Positions 26,879 through 36,244 of a stretch of 64,000 bases of DNA are shown here, one piece after another. Below the pieces are notes generated by a model. It searched no databases. It was not told where the DNA came from and was given only the letters and a program-made list of their open reading frames with translations. Each line of letters opens with the position of its first letter. The stretch's first letter is position 1. The position numbers were made by a program, and so were the translations under genes. The stretch comes from Sediminibacterium sp. KACHI17 (GTDB lineage: Bacteria; Bacteroidota; Bacteroidia; Chitinophagales; Chitinophagaceae). The stretch is taken from the NCBI RefSeq assembly GCF_040362915.1, contig NZ_AP029612.1, positions 682,001-746,000 on the forward strand. The letters are read 5' to 3'.

Positions 26879-27865
26879 ATGGCTGAAAAAAAAGTAACTA
26901 AGATTGGTGTTCTTACTTCCGGGGGTGACTCGCCGGGTATGAATGCTGCAGTAAGAGCTGTTGTAAGAACGGGTATCTATCATGGCATGGAAGTGTATGG
27001 CATCATGAGAGGCTATAGCGGCATGATCGAAGATGATATTTTCCAAATGGATTCCAGATCCGTTGCCAATATCATACAACGCGGAGGAACCATACTCAAA
27101 ACTGCGAGAAGTAAAGAATTTTTTGAAAAAGAAGGCCGTCAAAAAGCCTATGAGAATCTGAAAAAAAGAGGGATCAATGGTTTGGTCATCATCGGTGGAG
27201 ATGGATCTTTCAGAGGTGCACAGAAGTTCAGCAATGAATTCGACATCCCTTGTATCGGTCTGCCGGGCACCATTGATAAAGATATAGCCGGAAGTGATTT
27301 TACGATCGGATTTGATACCGCAGTCAATACGGCTGTTGAAGCCATCGATAAAATCCGCGATACTGCAGATGCGCATGACCGTTTATTCATTGTAGAAGTG
27401 ATGGGTAGAGATGCCGGTTATATCGCATTGCACAGTGGTATTGCAACCGGTGCAGAAAACATCCTCATCCCTGAAACAAAGACCGATATCGAAGAACTGA
27501 TCGCATCTTTATCAGAAAAAGAAAAAAGAAAGAAACTAGTAAATCTCATCGTTGTTGCGGAGGGTGATGATTTTGGCGGTGGGAATGAAGTAGCTACCAT
27601 CATCAAACAAAGACTACCCAATGCAGATACGAGAGTATGTATCCTGGGACATATTCAACGTGGGGGCTCTCCTACCTGTTTAGACAGACTCATCGCCAGT
27701 AGAATGGGTTATCATGCGGTTGAAAGCCTGATGATCGGCCGATTCAATGTGATGGTAGGTATTCTCAATAACAAAATGAACTATATACCACTCGACAACG
27801 CAATTAAAGCAAAGCAAAAAATATCCGAAGATTGGTTGAAGATCGTGAAGATCCTTGCCAGTTAA
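26879..27865 (+). CDS. pfkA: ATP-dependent 6-phosphofructokinase
   Basis: A 328-residue glycolytic kinase that makes fructose-1,6-bisphosphate. LTSGGDSPGMNAAVRAVV, GGDGSFRGA, the active-site PGTIDKDIAGSDFTIGFDTA and VEVMGRDAGYIAL are diagnostic. The Gly in the GGDGS motif (rather than Asp-Asp) fits the ATP-, not pyrophosphate-, dependent type. It is followed by pyk after 59 bp, forming a lower-glycolysis operon of two irreversible steps. Confidence 0.97.
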   Translation: MAEKKVTKIGVLTSGGDSPGMNAAVRAVVRTGIYHGMEVYGIMRGYSGMIEDDIFQMDSRSVANIIQRGGTILKTARSKEFFEKEGRQKAYENLKKRGINGLVIIGGDGSFRGAQKFSNEFDIPCIGLPGTIDKDIAGSDFTIGFDTAVNTAVEAIDKIRDTADAHDRLFIVEVMGRDAGYIALHSGIATGAENILIPETKTDIEELIASLSEKEKRKKLVNLIVVAEGDDFGGGNEVATIIKQRLPNADTRVCILGHIQRGGSPTCLDRLIASRMGYHAVESLMIGRFNVMVGILNNKMNYIPLDNAIKAKQKISEDWLKIVKILAS

Positions 27866-27924
27866 CAAGTGACCCTAAACTTGCGGATGTGTACAGATCT
27901 TAAACTCAAAACACACTCAAACAG

Positions 27925-29415
27925 ATGTCAAAGAATCTCGAAAAGTACCTCCACAAAAACATGGACAAAGAAGCCGGTCTCGCCCACGTGAACCACAAGA
28001 CCAAGATCGTGGCAACGGTTGGTCCGGCATGCGACAGCTATGAACAATTACTGGAGCTGGTAAAAGCCGGTGTCAATGTTTTTCGTCTCAATTTCTCTCA
28101 TGGTAGTCATGAAGACAAACAAAGGATCATTGAACACATTCGAAATATCAATAAAACCCAACCTTACAATATCTCCATCTTAGGTGATCTGCAAGGCCCA
28201 AAATTGCGTGTGGGTGAGATCGAGAACAATGCACTCGAAGTAAAAGTGGGTGATATACTCACATTCACGAATGAAAAATGTATTGGCACCCTTGAAAAGA
28301 TCTATGTTTCTTATCCAAACCTGGCAGGTGATGTTACCATCGGCAATATCATTTTGATCGATGATGGTAAATTGGAAGTTAAGGTTGTAAATATTGAAAA
28401 GAACGGTGATGTAAAAGTAGTAGTGACCTTAGGCGGTATTCTTTCTTCTAAAAAAGGAATCAACTTACCCGACACTAAAATTTCTCTTCCCGCACTCACT
28501 GAAAAAGACCTGATCGATCTGGATTTCATTATTGAACAAGAGCTTGACTGGGTAGCATTGAGTTTTGTACGCAGTGTGAAAGATATTGTCATCCTAAGAA
28601 GTAAACTGACCGAGAAAAAAAGCAAAACCAAGATCATCGCTAAGATTGAAAAACCGGAAGCGCTGGTCAATATTCGAGATATCATCATCGAGAGCGATGG
28701 TATCATGGTGGCGCGTGGAGATCTGGGTGTTGAACTTCCAGTTGAACAAATTCCTTTGATTCAAAAAGAACTGATCCGCAAATGTATTCACCGTGCAAAG
28801 CCTGTGATCGTTGCAACACAGATGATGGAGAGCATGATCGACAGAGTGAAACCCAACAGAAGCGAGATCACGGATGTTGCCAATGCAGTATTAGAAGGCG
28901 CTGATGCCGTAATGCTCAGTGGTGAAACAGCAGCCGGTAATCATCCGGCATTGGTCGTGGAAACCATGCGTAAGATCATTCTGGAAGTAGAGAAAAAAGA
29001 ATACCGATACAATCGCTCAGAAGATCTGAAACCTCAACCACATTCTCCATCATTCCACAGTGATGCGATTTGTTATAATGCGTGTAAAATATCTGAAGAT
29101 GTATCTGCCAATGCATTGGTTGGTATGACTCAGAGTGGTTATACAGCTTTTATGTTGAGTAGTTATCGCCCTTCTTCCCCACTCTATATTTTCACCAAAG
29201 AAAAATCATTGGTGAATCAATTGAGTTTGAGCTGGGGCGTTCGTGCGTTTTATTATGCAGAAGAAGACAGTTTAGATGATATCATTTTTGATCAGATCAA
29301 TATTCTGAAAGAGAGAGGCTTTTTAAAGACAGGTGATGTGGTGGTTAATACGGGAAGTACTCCTGTTGAGCAGCACCTTCCAACGAATATCATCAAGCTG
29401 ACCAAAGTGATCTAA
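27925..29415 (+). CDS. pyk: pyruvate kinase
   Basis: A 496-residue enzyme converting PEP and ADP to pyruvate and ATP. KTKIVATVGPACDS, FRLNFSHGSHEDK, the metal/PEP site KIEKPEALVNI, MVARGDLGVELP and the pyruvate kinase signature region VIVATQMMESMI are clear, and the C-terminal allosteric domain is present. ATG at 27925; an alternative Met at 27961 would lose an N-terminal extension of 12 residues. Confidence 0.96.
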   Translation: MSKNLEKYLHKNMDKEAGLAHVNHKTKIVATVGPACDSYEQLLELVKAGVNVFRLNFSHGSHEDKQRIIEHIRNINKTQPYNISILGDLQGPKLRVGEIENNALEVKVGDILTFTNEKCIGTLEKIYVSYPNLAGDVTIGNIILIDDGKLEVKVVNIEKNGDVKVVVTLGGILSSKKGINLPDTKISLPALTEKDLIDLDFIIEQELDWVALSFVRSVKDIVILRSKLTEKKSKTKIIAKIEKPEALVNIRDIIIESDGIMVARGDLGVELPVEQIPLIQKELIRKCIHRAKPVIVATQMMESMIDRVKPNRSEITDVANAVLEGADAVMLSGETAAGNHPALVVETMRKIILEVEKKEYRYNRSEDLKPQPHSPSFHSDAICYNACKISEDVSANALVGMTQSGYTAFMLSSYRPSSPLYIFTKEKSLVNQLSLSWGVRAFYYAEEDSLDDIIFDQINILKERGFLKTGDVVVNTGSTPVEQHLPTNIIKLTKVI

Positions 29416-29447
29416 ACCTTATATACAGGTCATCATATTTTACCATC

Positions 29448-29476
29448 AAAAGATTCCTCAACGGGAATCTTTTTTT
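29448..29476 (+). terminator. terminator of pfkA-pyk
   Basis: A 10-bp stem (AAAAGATTCC / GGAATCTTTT), loop TCAACG, then more T. Confidence 0.88.
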
Positions 29477-29510
29477 ATATTGTACATCCTAATCATTCAT
29501 ACCTGCTGCC

Positions 29511-31361
29511 ATGAAGAAAATTGTCATTCTCCTGTTATTAACGCTTCCCTTTGTAGGGCTCACGCAAGGAACTGATTCAGCCTGGATCGTAAATAATTAT
29601 ACTAAAAAAGAAGTCTATATCCCGATGAGGGATGGTGTTAAGCTTTTCACCAGTATCTATTTACCAAAAAATGTATCAGAAAAACATCCGATCCTTCTAA
29701 CCAGAACTCCGTATTCCTGTGCGCCTTATGGTGAAGATAAATTCGCAGCCTTTTGGAGTAGTCCAAGAAGCTATTTCATGAAAGAGCACTACATCTATGT
29801 ACAACAGGATGTACGAGGAAGATGGATGAGTGAAGGAGTATTTGAAGATGTTCGTCCATACAATCCGAATAAAAAAGGCACAGAGACAGATGAAGCCAGT
29901 GATACTTATGACACCATTGATTGGTTGGTAAAAAATCTGACCAACAATAATGGAAATGTGGGTGTGTTTGGAATCTCCTATCCCGGTTTTTATTCCACGA
30001 TGGCAGCACTGAGCAATCATCCAGCCCTTAAGGCAGTAAGTCCGCAAGCACCGGTTACAGAATGGTTTTTGGGTGATGACTTTCATCACAATGGTGCCTT
30101 TATGTTAATGGATGGCTTTGCCTTCTATTCAGGTTTTGGTAAGCCCAGACCCAAACCCACTACGATCGGACCTAAGGGATTTGATTTTCCAACCAAAGAC
30201 AATTATGAATTTTATTTGAGAACAGGAGCACTCACCAATTTCACGAAATTAATGGGTGATAGTATCAAATTCTGGAAAGACCTGATGAGTCATCCAAATT
30301 ATGATGCATGGTGGAAGGCCCGAGATGCACGTGCGAATGTGCAATTCATTTCACAGGATATCCCAACATTGGTTGTAGGCGGTTTATACGACGCAGAAGA
30401 TTGTTATGGGGCATGGAATCTTTATAAGGCCATTGAAAAGAAAACAAAGAACAATAATAAGATCGTGATGGGGCCATGGTATCATGGACAATGGGCCAGA
30501 ACGGATGGTTCATTTTTAGGAAATGTACAATGGGGAAGTAATACAAGTGAATGGTATGGAAAAAATGTGGAACTGCCTTTCTTCAACTATTATCTGAAAC
30601 AGAAAGGGAATATTGATCAGTTACAAGAAGCCACCATCTTTTTCTCAGGCTCTAATGAATGGAAGCAGTTACCTAAATGGCCTCTTGATCAGGTATCCTA
30701 TGAAAGTTATGCATTACGGAAAGGAGGATATTTATCCAAAGCAGTTCCACTCATTGCGCCACTAAGCAGCTGGCAAGAGTATACCAGTGACCCTGCCAAA
30801 CCTGTTCCGTATACAGAAGATGTGCATTTTGGAAGAACCAGAGAATACATGACCGATGATCAACGTTTTGCGGCAAGAAGACCGGATGTTTTGGTATTTC
30901 AAACTGAACCACTGGAAAATGATCTCACATTGGCAGGACCAATAACAGCAGATCTGATGGTTGCTATCTCCGGAACAGATGCTGATTTTGTCGTGAAACT
31001 GATCGATGTATTTCCGGATGATTTCAAATATGAGAAAGAGAACGGTTATGTCATGAATGGTTATCAAATGCTGGTTCGCGGTGAAGTGATGCGTGGTAAA
31101 TTCAGAAACAGTTTTGAAAAACCAGAGCCATTCGTTCCCAATAAACCAACACGTGTAAAATATGAATTACCGGATGTGGCACATACATTCAAAAAAGGCC
31201 ATCGTCTCATGATACAGGTACAAAGCAGTTGGTTTCCATTGGTTGATAGAAATCCACAACAATTCATGGATATTTATCAGGCCAAAGACAGTGACTTTAA
31301 AAAGGCCACCATTCGGATCTATCACAATGATTCGAAGATCGTGCTGCCGGTTTTAAAATAA
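29511..31361 (+). CDS. CocE/NonD family serine hydrolase (alpha-amino-acid ester hydrolase-like), secreted
   Basis: A 616-residue protein with a signal peptide (MKKIVILLLLTLPFVGLTQG). An alpha/beta-hydrolase domain holds the Ser nucleophile in GVFGISYPGFYS, the Asp in VGGLYDAEDCYG and the His in GPWYHGQWART, and the oxyanion Tyr in LTRTPYS. A cap and a C-terminal jelly-roll (X-Pro dipeptidyl-peptidase C-terminal-like, about residues 380-616) follow. Related enzymes hydrolyse or transfer acyl groups on amino-acid esters and beta-lactams. Substrate unknown; probably periplasmic. Confidence 0.92.
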   Translation: MKKIVILLLLTLPFVGLTQGTDSAWIVNNYTKKEVYIPMRDGVKLFTSIYLPKNVSEKHPILLTRTPYSCAPYGEDKFAAFWSSPRSYFMKEHYIYVQQDVRGRWMSEGVFEDVRPYNPNKKGTETDEASDTYDTIDWLVKNLTNNNGNVGVFGISYPGFYSTMAALSNHPALKAVSPQAPVTEWFLGDDFHHNGAFMLMDGFAFYSGFGKPRPKPTTIGPKGFDFPTKDNYEFYLRTGALTNFTKLMGDSIKFWKDLMSHPNYDAWWKARDARANVQFISQDIPTLVVGGLYDAEDCYGAWNLYKAIEKKTKNNNKIVMGPWYHGQWARTDGSFLGNVQWGSNTSEWYGKNVELPFFNYYLKQKGNIDQLQEATIFFSGSNEWKQLPKWPLDQVSYESYALRKGGYLSKAVPLIAPLSSWQEYTSDPAKPVPYTEDVHFGRTREYMTDDQRFAARRPDVLVFQTEPLENDLTLAGPITADLMVAISGTDADFVVKLIDVFPDDFKYEKENGYVMNGYQMLVRGEVMRGKFRNSFEKPEPFVPNKPTRVKYELPDVAHTFKKGHRLMIQVQSSWFPLVDRNPQQFMDIYQAKDSDFKKATIRIYHNDSKIVLPVLK

Positions 31362-31462
31362 TATTATCAACCCATTATTCATCCGAAAAAGAACCGAAAA
31401 TTGCAAAAACAGGCTATATAATCAGCCTATAACTAAATAATAACGCTAAAAATATGCAGGTT

Positions 31463-31494
31463 TTTGCGTTTTTAGAAATATCGGTGTATTTTCG
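31463..31494 (+). promoter_or_regulatory. nagB promoter (TTTG, 20 nt, TATTTTCG)
   Basis: TTTG at 31463-31466 and TATTTTCG (one mismatch) at 31487-31494 have 20-nt spacing and lie 15 nt before the ATG. Confidence 0.65.
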
Positions 31495-31509
31495 TCTAAC
31501 ACAAATCCT

Positions 31510-33417
31510 ATGTCAGTCATGGTTGATTCTTTTGAAAAAATCCCTGTAAAAATTCATACTTCTTCGAAAGAAGGCTCCAAATATGTAGCCAATGAAATCG
31601 CACAGTTGATCCGAGCCAAACAAAAGTCCGGAGAGAAATGCGTGTTAGGGATGGCAACAGGGTCTACACCGATTAGCCTCTATGCTGAATTAGTGAGAAT
31701 GCACAAAGAAGAGGGATTGAGTTTTGCCAATGTCATCACATTTAATCTGGATGAATACTACCCTATCGAGCGTGATGCTTTTCAAAGCTATTGGAGTTTC
31801 ATGCACAGGCATTTATTTAGTCATGTAGACATTGCTCCTGAAAACATTCATCTTCCCAATGGATTATGGCCAAAAGAAGAGATCAAAAAATATTGTGCGG
31901 AATATGATCAGATGATTGAAGATGCAGGCGGCATTGATCTGCAGATACTAGGAATCGGCAACAATGGACATATTGGTTTTAATGAACCCGGGTCTAGTAT
32001 TTATTCAAAAACAAGACTGGTAAATCTGGATAATAGTACTCGTATTGCCAATGCGCATGAGTTTCAGAATATTTCAAAAGTACCCCGTCTGGCGGTAACC
32101 ATGGGTATCAGCACCATCCTGAAAGCGAAAAGAATTCTTTTGATGGGCTGGGGAATGAAAGGTAAGATCATCGCACGTTCTGTGGAAGGTGATGTGACCG
32201 AACAGGTACCTGCGAGTATCCTGCAACAACACCCCGACTGCACTTTTGTGATCGATGAAGCTGCATCGACCGAACTGACCAGGATCAAATCTCCATGGCT
32301 AACGGGCGATTGTGAATGGACACCTAAAATGATCAAAAGAGCCGTGATCAATCTGGCGCTGAAACTGAATAAATCCGTTTTGAGTTTGACAGAGCATGAC
32401 TATAATGAAAACGGATTGTCAGATCTGATCGTTGAAAAAGGAGAAGCATACGAGATCAACTTGCAGGTATTTTATATGCTTCGTGATAGCTTAACCGGAT
32501 GGCCGGGTGGAAAAGCAAATGCAATCATACCTGCACATCCGGAAAGAAGCACTCCATATCCTAAAAAATGTTTGATCTTCTCTCCTCACCCCGATGACGA
32601 TATCATCAGTATGGGTGGAACCTTCATGCGTTTACATGATCAGGGACATGAAGTACATGTTGCTTACCAAACCAGTGGAAACATTGCCGTTGCTGATGAG
32701 TTTGTAACACGCTTTATAGATTTTGCAGTAGGATTTGAAGATATGTTTGGAATCGATAACCAGAAAAGTCAGTCTATTCTTCAGGCAGCCAGAAGTTTTA
32801 TCGCATCCAAACAAAAAAACCAACGTGATACCCCTGAGATTCGTGCGATCAAAGGATTGATACGTCGCTGTGAAGCCAAAGCCACCTGCCGATATGTAGG
32901 TCTGACCGATGATCGCTGCCACTTTATGAATCTTCCTTTTTACGAAACCGGTACCGTTGAAAAAAATCCGATGGGTGAAGCTGATATACAAATCACCATG
33001 GAATTATTGAAGAAGATCCAACCCCAGCAGATCTACTGCGCAGGCGATCTGGCCGATCCACATGGTACACATAAGGTTTGTCTGGATATCATTTTTGAAA
33101 GTCTCCGTAGATTAAAAGCAGCCGGTGAACCATGGATCAAAGATTGTTGGGTGTGGTTGTACAAAGGTGCATGGCAAGAATGGGATATCGCTGAAATTGA
33201 GATGGCCATCCCGATGAGCCCCGATCAGGTCATGAAAAAGAGATTTGGCATTTTTATCCATCAATCTCAAAAAGATATGGTGCCTTTCCAGGGAAGTGAC
33301 AGCAGAGAATTCTGGCAAAGAGCAGAAGACCGCAATGCCAATACTGCCAATTTATACGCAGCTTTAGGTATGACCAAATATGCAGCCATGGAGGCATTTG
33401 TTCGTTGGCATTACTAA
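31510..33417 (+). CDS. nagB: glucosamine-6-phosphate deaminase fused to a PIG-L/LmbE-type deacetylase domain
   Basis: A 635-residue two-domain protein. Residues about 10-270 are NagB (GMATGSTPISLYAEL, TFNLDEYYPI with the catalytic Asp, GIGNNGHIGFNEPGSS), which converts glucosamine-6-P to fructose-6-P and ammonia. Residues about 355-600 form a PIG-L-like domain (IFSPHPDDDIISMGGTFMRL, with the zinc-binding HPDDD; GDLADPHGTHKVCLD). The second domain suggests N-deacetylation linked to deamination, though the residual function is inferred. Long NagB forms of this type recur in Bacteroidota. No nagA is adjacent. Confidence 0.92.
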   Translation: MSVMVDSFEKIPVKIHTSSKEGSKYVANEIAQLIRAKQKSGEKCVLGMATGSTPISLYAELVRMHKEEGLSFANVITFNLDEYYPIERDAFQSYWSFMHRHLFSHVDIAPENIHLPNGLWPKEEIKKYCAEYDQMIEDAGGIDLQILGIGNNGHIGFNEPGSSIYSKTRLVNLDNSTRIANAHEFQNISKVPRLAVTMGISTILKAKRILLMGWGMKGKIIARSVEGDVTEQVPASILQQHPDCTFVIDEAASTELTRIKSPWLTGDCEWTPKMIKRAVINLALKLNKSVLSLTEHDYNENGLSDLIVEKGEAYEINLQVFYMLRDSLTGWPGGKANAIIPAHPERSTPYPKKCLIFSPHPDDDIISMGGTFMRLHDQGHEVHVAYQTSGNIAVADEFVTRFIDFAVGFEDMFGIDNQKSQSILQAARSFIASKQKNQRDTPEIRAIKGLIRRCEAKATCRYVGLTDDRCHFMNLPFYETGTVEKNPMGEADIQITMELLKKIQPQQIYCAGDLADPHGTHKVCLDIIFESLRRLKAAGEPWIKDCWVWLYKGAWQEWDIAEIEMAIPMSPDQVMKKRFGIFIHQSQKDMVPFQGSDSREFWQRAEDRNANTANLYAALGMTKYAAMEAFVRWHY

Positions 33418-33463
33418 CTTGACCACTGAACAAATCATCTGATTGAATCCATCGCTTTGATTT

Positions 33464-33471
33464 TATATTTG
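33464..33471 (+). promoter_or_regulatory. -7 element (TATATTTG) of the PAP2_C gene
   Basis: An exact TAnnTTTG match that ends 4 nt before the ATG at 33476, with TTG at 33443-33445 as a weak -33. The position argues for a leaderless message or for the next Met at 33488. Confidence 0.5.
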
Positions 33472-33475
33472 CGGC

Positions 33476-34126
33476 ATGCAGAAGGAAATGACGGGATTTA
33501 CAGGTGTTATTGGAGAGTGGCAGGATATCCTGTCTACCAATAAAACGTTTCGTAAAAAAATGATCAGCACTGTGGTGATCCTGATCATTGTTGTTCTTTC
33601 ATTACCTACTTTCTTTAACTATATCGAGCAAAGAAAAGGTGCCTACCTGCACGATCTGATCCTTCAACATATACCTGCTGCAGATGTATCCCTACTAACA
33701 TTTCTGATCATTTGGTCAATGAGTGGCTGGGTCATCATCCGGTGTATTCAAAGGCCTTCATTTGCTTTGCTCATGCTGATGTCATTCACGCTTCTTTGTT
33801 TGGCCAGAATGGTAAGCATCGTAATGGTACCCCTTGATCCACCTGATGGACTGATCAAATTGAATGACCCACTGACAAGTTTAATCTACGGAGGGAAAGA
33901 TAAATTCATTACAAAAGACCTGTTCTTTTCAGGGCACACTTCCAACATGTTTTTGATGTATTTATGCCTGGAGAGAAAGTCCGATAAAAGAATAGCTTTA
34001 ATAGCATCCATCTTGGTAGCATGCTTGGTATTGATACAACATGTACACTATACAGTTGATGTGCTATTTGCTTTTGTATTTACCTATCTGATTTTTAGGG
34101 TTGCGAAGTTGACGGCTACGCATTAG
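33476..34126 (+). CDS. PAP2_C (sphingomyelin synthase-like) membrane phosphatase/phosphotransferase
   Basis: A 216-residue protein with about six membrane segments. The two halves of the PAP2/lipid phosphate active site are DLFFSGHTSNMF (His) and HVHYTVDVLFAF (His and Asp), the arrangement of sphingomyelin-synthase-like PAP2_C proteins rather than classic PAP2. It probably acts on a lipid phosphate or lipid head group in the inner membrane. Start is 33476 or 33488. Its stop overlaps that of the converging Omp85 gene. Confidence 0.82.
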   Translation: MQKEMTGFTGVIGEWQDILSTNKTFRKKMISTVVILIIVVLSLPTFFNYIEQRKGAYLHDLILQHIPAADVSLLTFLIIWSMSGWVIIRCIQRPSFALLMLMSFTLLCLARMVSIVMVPLDPPDGLIKLNDPLTSLIYGGKDKFITKDLFFSGHTSNMFLMYLCLERKSDKRIALIASILVACLVLIQHVHYTVDVLFAFVFTYLIFRVAKLTATH

Positions 34127-35217
34127 AAAGCTTCGCCCAGTTGAAAGTAAAGGCCTCGGTTGATTCCTTTCCCGATTCCATAATCAATCCTAAGATTCAG
34201 TTTTTCCGATTTATTCAAGGCATAACGCATACCTCCCCCTATTGAATATTTGAGGTTACGAAGATTCAAACCATCTATCGTATGCGCAACATTACCAAAA
34301 CCTGCAAACGCAACAAGTCCAAATCTCTTGTATACTGCTCTCCGATATTCTCCTTGCACTGCGAATTGCTGGTTATCTCTGAATCTCCCCTGATAATAGC
34401 CACGCATAATATTATCCCCGCCAAAAGCTGCCTGACTCCTAAGCGGAACATGGGATCCGATATTACTGAAAACCCAGGCTTGCGCAGCGAATACAGCATT
34501 TCTGCCTGCTGGAATATATCTCCTCAAATCCGCAACGATATTCGTAAAGCTATATTCAGAAGCAGTCACCGGACTGTAATGGTTAAAATAAAGTTGCGCA
34601 AACAATCCTTTATTAGGCCAAAATGCATGGTTACGGGAGTCATAGGTGATACTCATTCCCAAACCGGAAACATGGTAATCAGTTCTACCAAAAACCTTTT
34701 GTTGGTCAAATAATCCACCCGGTTGATAATGGATATCCCAAACACGCTGGTATTCGTATAGGATACCCCCAAAAAGACGTGGGGCGATTTTTTTCATGAA
34801 ATGTAAATACAGATATGCTTGTTTGAACTCATAATCTTCTTCAGTGAGATCCTTGGTATTTTTTCCGATACCCCAAAATTTATCGGGGAAAGAACTGAAT
34901 GAGATCTGCTCGTTTAATATCCAGTTTTCATTCCGGAGATACTGGGTTCCCTTTACGGAAGCAACCAATTGCTTGCGAAGTGAATAAATTGATCCAAACT
35001 GGATACTGGAGGTTCGGGAAATGGTATCATCCTTAAATGGACGGAAAGTATAAGAAGCCGCCCCACCCGCAGCCCAGCTTGTTTCGATGGAGCGCGTAAT
35101 GGCCGGGAATGCCACAAATTTACCCTTATTGGGTTTTGAACTGTCCTGAGCGAAGGATGTGGAAAAACTGCCAAGAAAGAAGGAAAAAAGAGATAAGACC
35201 CTGATAATTTGTGTCAT
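34123..35217 (-). CDS. Omp85/BamA-type outer membrane barrel without POTRA domains
   Basis: A 364-residue secreted protein (signal LSLFSFFLGSFSTSFAQ). The remainder is beta-rich with alternating aromatic strands and ends in aromatic Phe (LGEAF), as outer-membrane barrels do. It carries the Omp85 loop-6-type pattern AAFGGDNIMRGYYQGRFRD with the (V/I)RG(Y/F) motif. No POTRA repeats precede the barrel, so it is of the short surface-antigen/patatin-associated type. Client or role unknown. Confidence 0.85.
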   Translation of the reverse strand: MTQIIRVLSLFSFFLGSFSTSFAQDSSKPNKGKFVAFPAITRSIETSWAAGGAASYTFRPFKDDTISRTSSIQFGSIYSLRKQLVASVKGTQYLRNENWILNEQISFSSFPDKFWGIGKNTKDLTEEDYEFKQAYLYLHFMKKIAPRLFGGILYEYQRVWDIHYQPGGLFDQQKVFGRTDYHVSGLGMSITYDSRNHAFWPNKGLFAQLYFNHYSPVTASEYSFTNIVADLRRYIPAGRNAVFAAQAWVFSNIGSHVPLRSQAAFGGDNIMRGYYQGRFRDNQQFAVQGEYRRAVYKRFGLVAFAGFGNVAHTIDGLNLRNLKYSIGGGMRYALNKSEKLNLRIDYGIGKGINRGLYFQLGEAF

Positions 35218-35275
35218 ATAAATGCAAAATAAGCCGTTGAACCCTTATTAGTCAAAAATCTAGCAGTAAATTGCT

Positions 35276-35283
35276 TATTTTTG
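35276..35283 (+). promoter_or_regulatory. -7 element (TATTTTTG) of the PhyH-type gene
   Basis: An exact TAnnTTTG match 83 nt upstream of the ATG at 35367. Confidence 0.45.
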
Positions 35284-35366
35284 CTTGTTTCACAACAGTA
35301 ATGGTTTTACAATTTTGTAATAAATAATTAACATTACAGACACATAAAAAACTGAACCGGATCAGA

Positions 35367-36179
35367 ATGAAAAAATGGGAAAGTCATTTTAAGCTTGGCG
35401 ATGCGGTAACCCCCGAGCAACTGGATTTTTTTGATGAGCATGGTGTAATCGTGTTCCGTAATTTTCTGGACAAAGAAAAGGTAGCCACTTATATCAGCGA
35501 ATTACAACGACTGGAGAAACAGTGGTTGGATGAAAAGAAAGACAAGATCAATGGTATTCCATTAAAGTTTGGTAAAGACGAAAATGGAAATACGACAATT
35601 CAGCGTCTTTGTTTCAGCTCACTTTACAGTGATCCATTGCATGCGCTATTGTCAGATGACCGTTTGAAAGCCTTAACTGCATTCTTACATCCTTACGAAG
35701 GACGTATTGCTGAGAATGAAAAGGACGGATTGGTCATCAACAATTATATCAATACACCGAATAGCACATTTACCCAAATGGGCTGGCATACAGATAGTCC
35801 TCGTGACCTTTTTATGGGACAAAAGATCATGCCAATGCTGAATGTGGGAATTCACTTGGATACCTGCATGTTTGAAAACGGTGGTTTACGTGTTTTACCG
35901 GGCACCCATAAACAAGGCATGTTCAAACTGCTTTTCGGAAAGAAATACTTTATTGATAACAATGATGATCCGCGTGAAGTAGGGTTTGATATTTTCTCAG
36001 GAGATCTTTCTGTTCATGATGGTCGTCTATGGCATCGTGTAAAACAATCACCAAAATTCGGTGAAGAAAGCCGTAGAAGAGTCATGTATGTACCGATTGT
36101 TACCGGTAAGTACAAACCCAAGGATGAGAACAGTAAAACACCTTTCTACCACCGTTTTACTGGGAAAGTACACCACTAA
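35367..36179 (+). CDS. phytanoyl-CoA dioxygenase (PhyH) family protein
   Basis: A 270-residue Fe(II)/2-oxoglutarate oxygenase with a double-stranded beta-helix. The iron triad is His141 and Asp143 in MGWHTDSPRD and His223 in GRLWHRVKQS; the nearby Arg residues (ESRRRVMYV) could bind 2-oxoglutarate. Members hydroxylate fatty acyl or secondary metabolite substrates; the substrate here is unknown. A terminator follows directly. Confidence 0.9.
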   Translation: MKKWESHFKLGDAVTPEQLDFFDEHGVIVFRNFLDKEKVATYISELQRLEKQWLDEKKDKINGIPLKFGKDENGNTTIQRLCFSSLYSDPLHALLSDDRLKALTAFLHPYEGRIAENEKDGLVINNYINTPNSTFTQMGWHTDSPRDLFMGQKIMPMLNVGIHLDTCMFENGGLRVLPGTHKQGMFKLLFGKKYFIDNNDDPREVGFDIFSGDLSVHDGRLWHRVKQSPKFGEESRRRVMYVPIVTGKYKPKDENSKTPFYHRFTGKVHH

Positions 36180-36200
36180 TTCATTAGAAAATATATCTTT

Positions 36201-36228
36201 AAAAGGTCAACGCATGTTGACCTTTTTT
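36201..36228 (+). terminator. rho-independent terminator after the PhyH-type gene
   Basis: An 11-bp stem (AAAAGGTCAAC / GTTGACCTTTT), loop GCAT, then a T run. Confidence 0.92.
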
Positions 36229-36244
36229 ATTCAATTCATCGAAT

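Noticed and set aside
26753..27376. 207-codon minus-strand ORF
   Set aside because: Antisense to pfkA with no recognisable domain.
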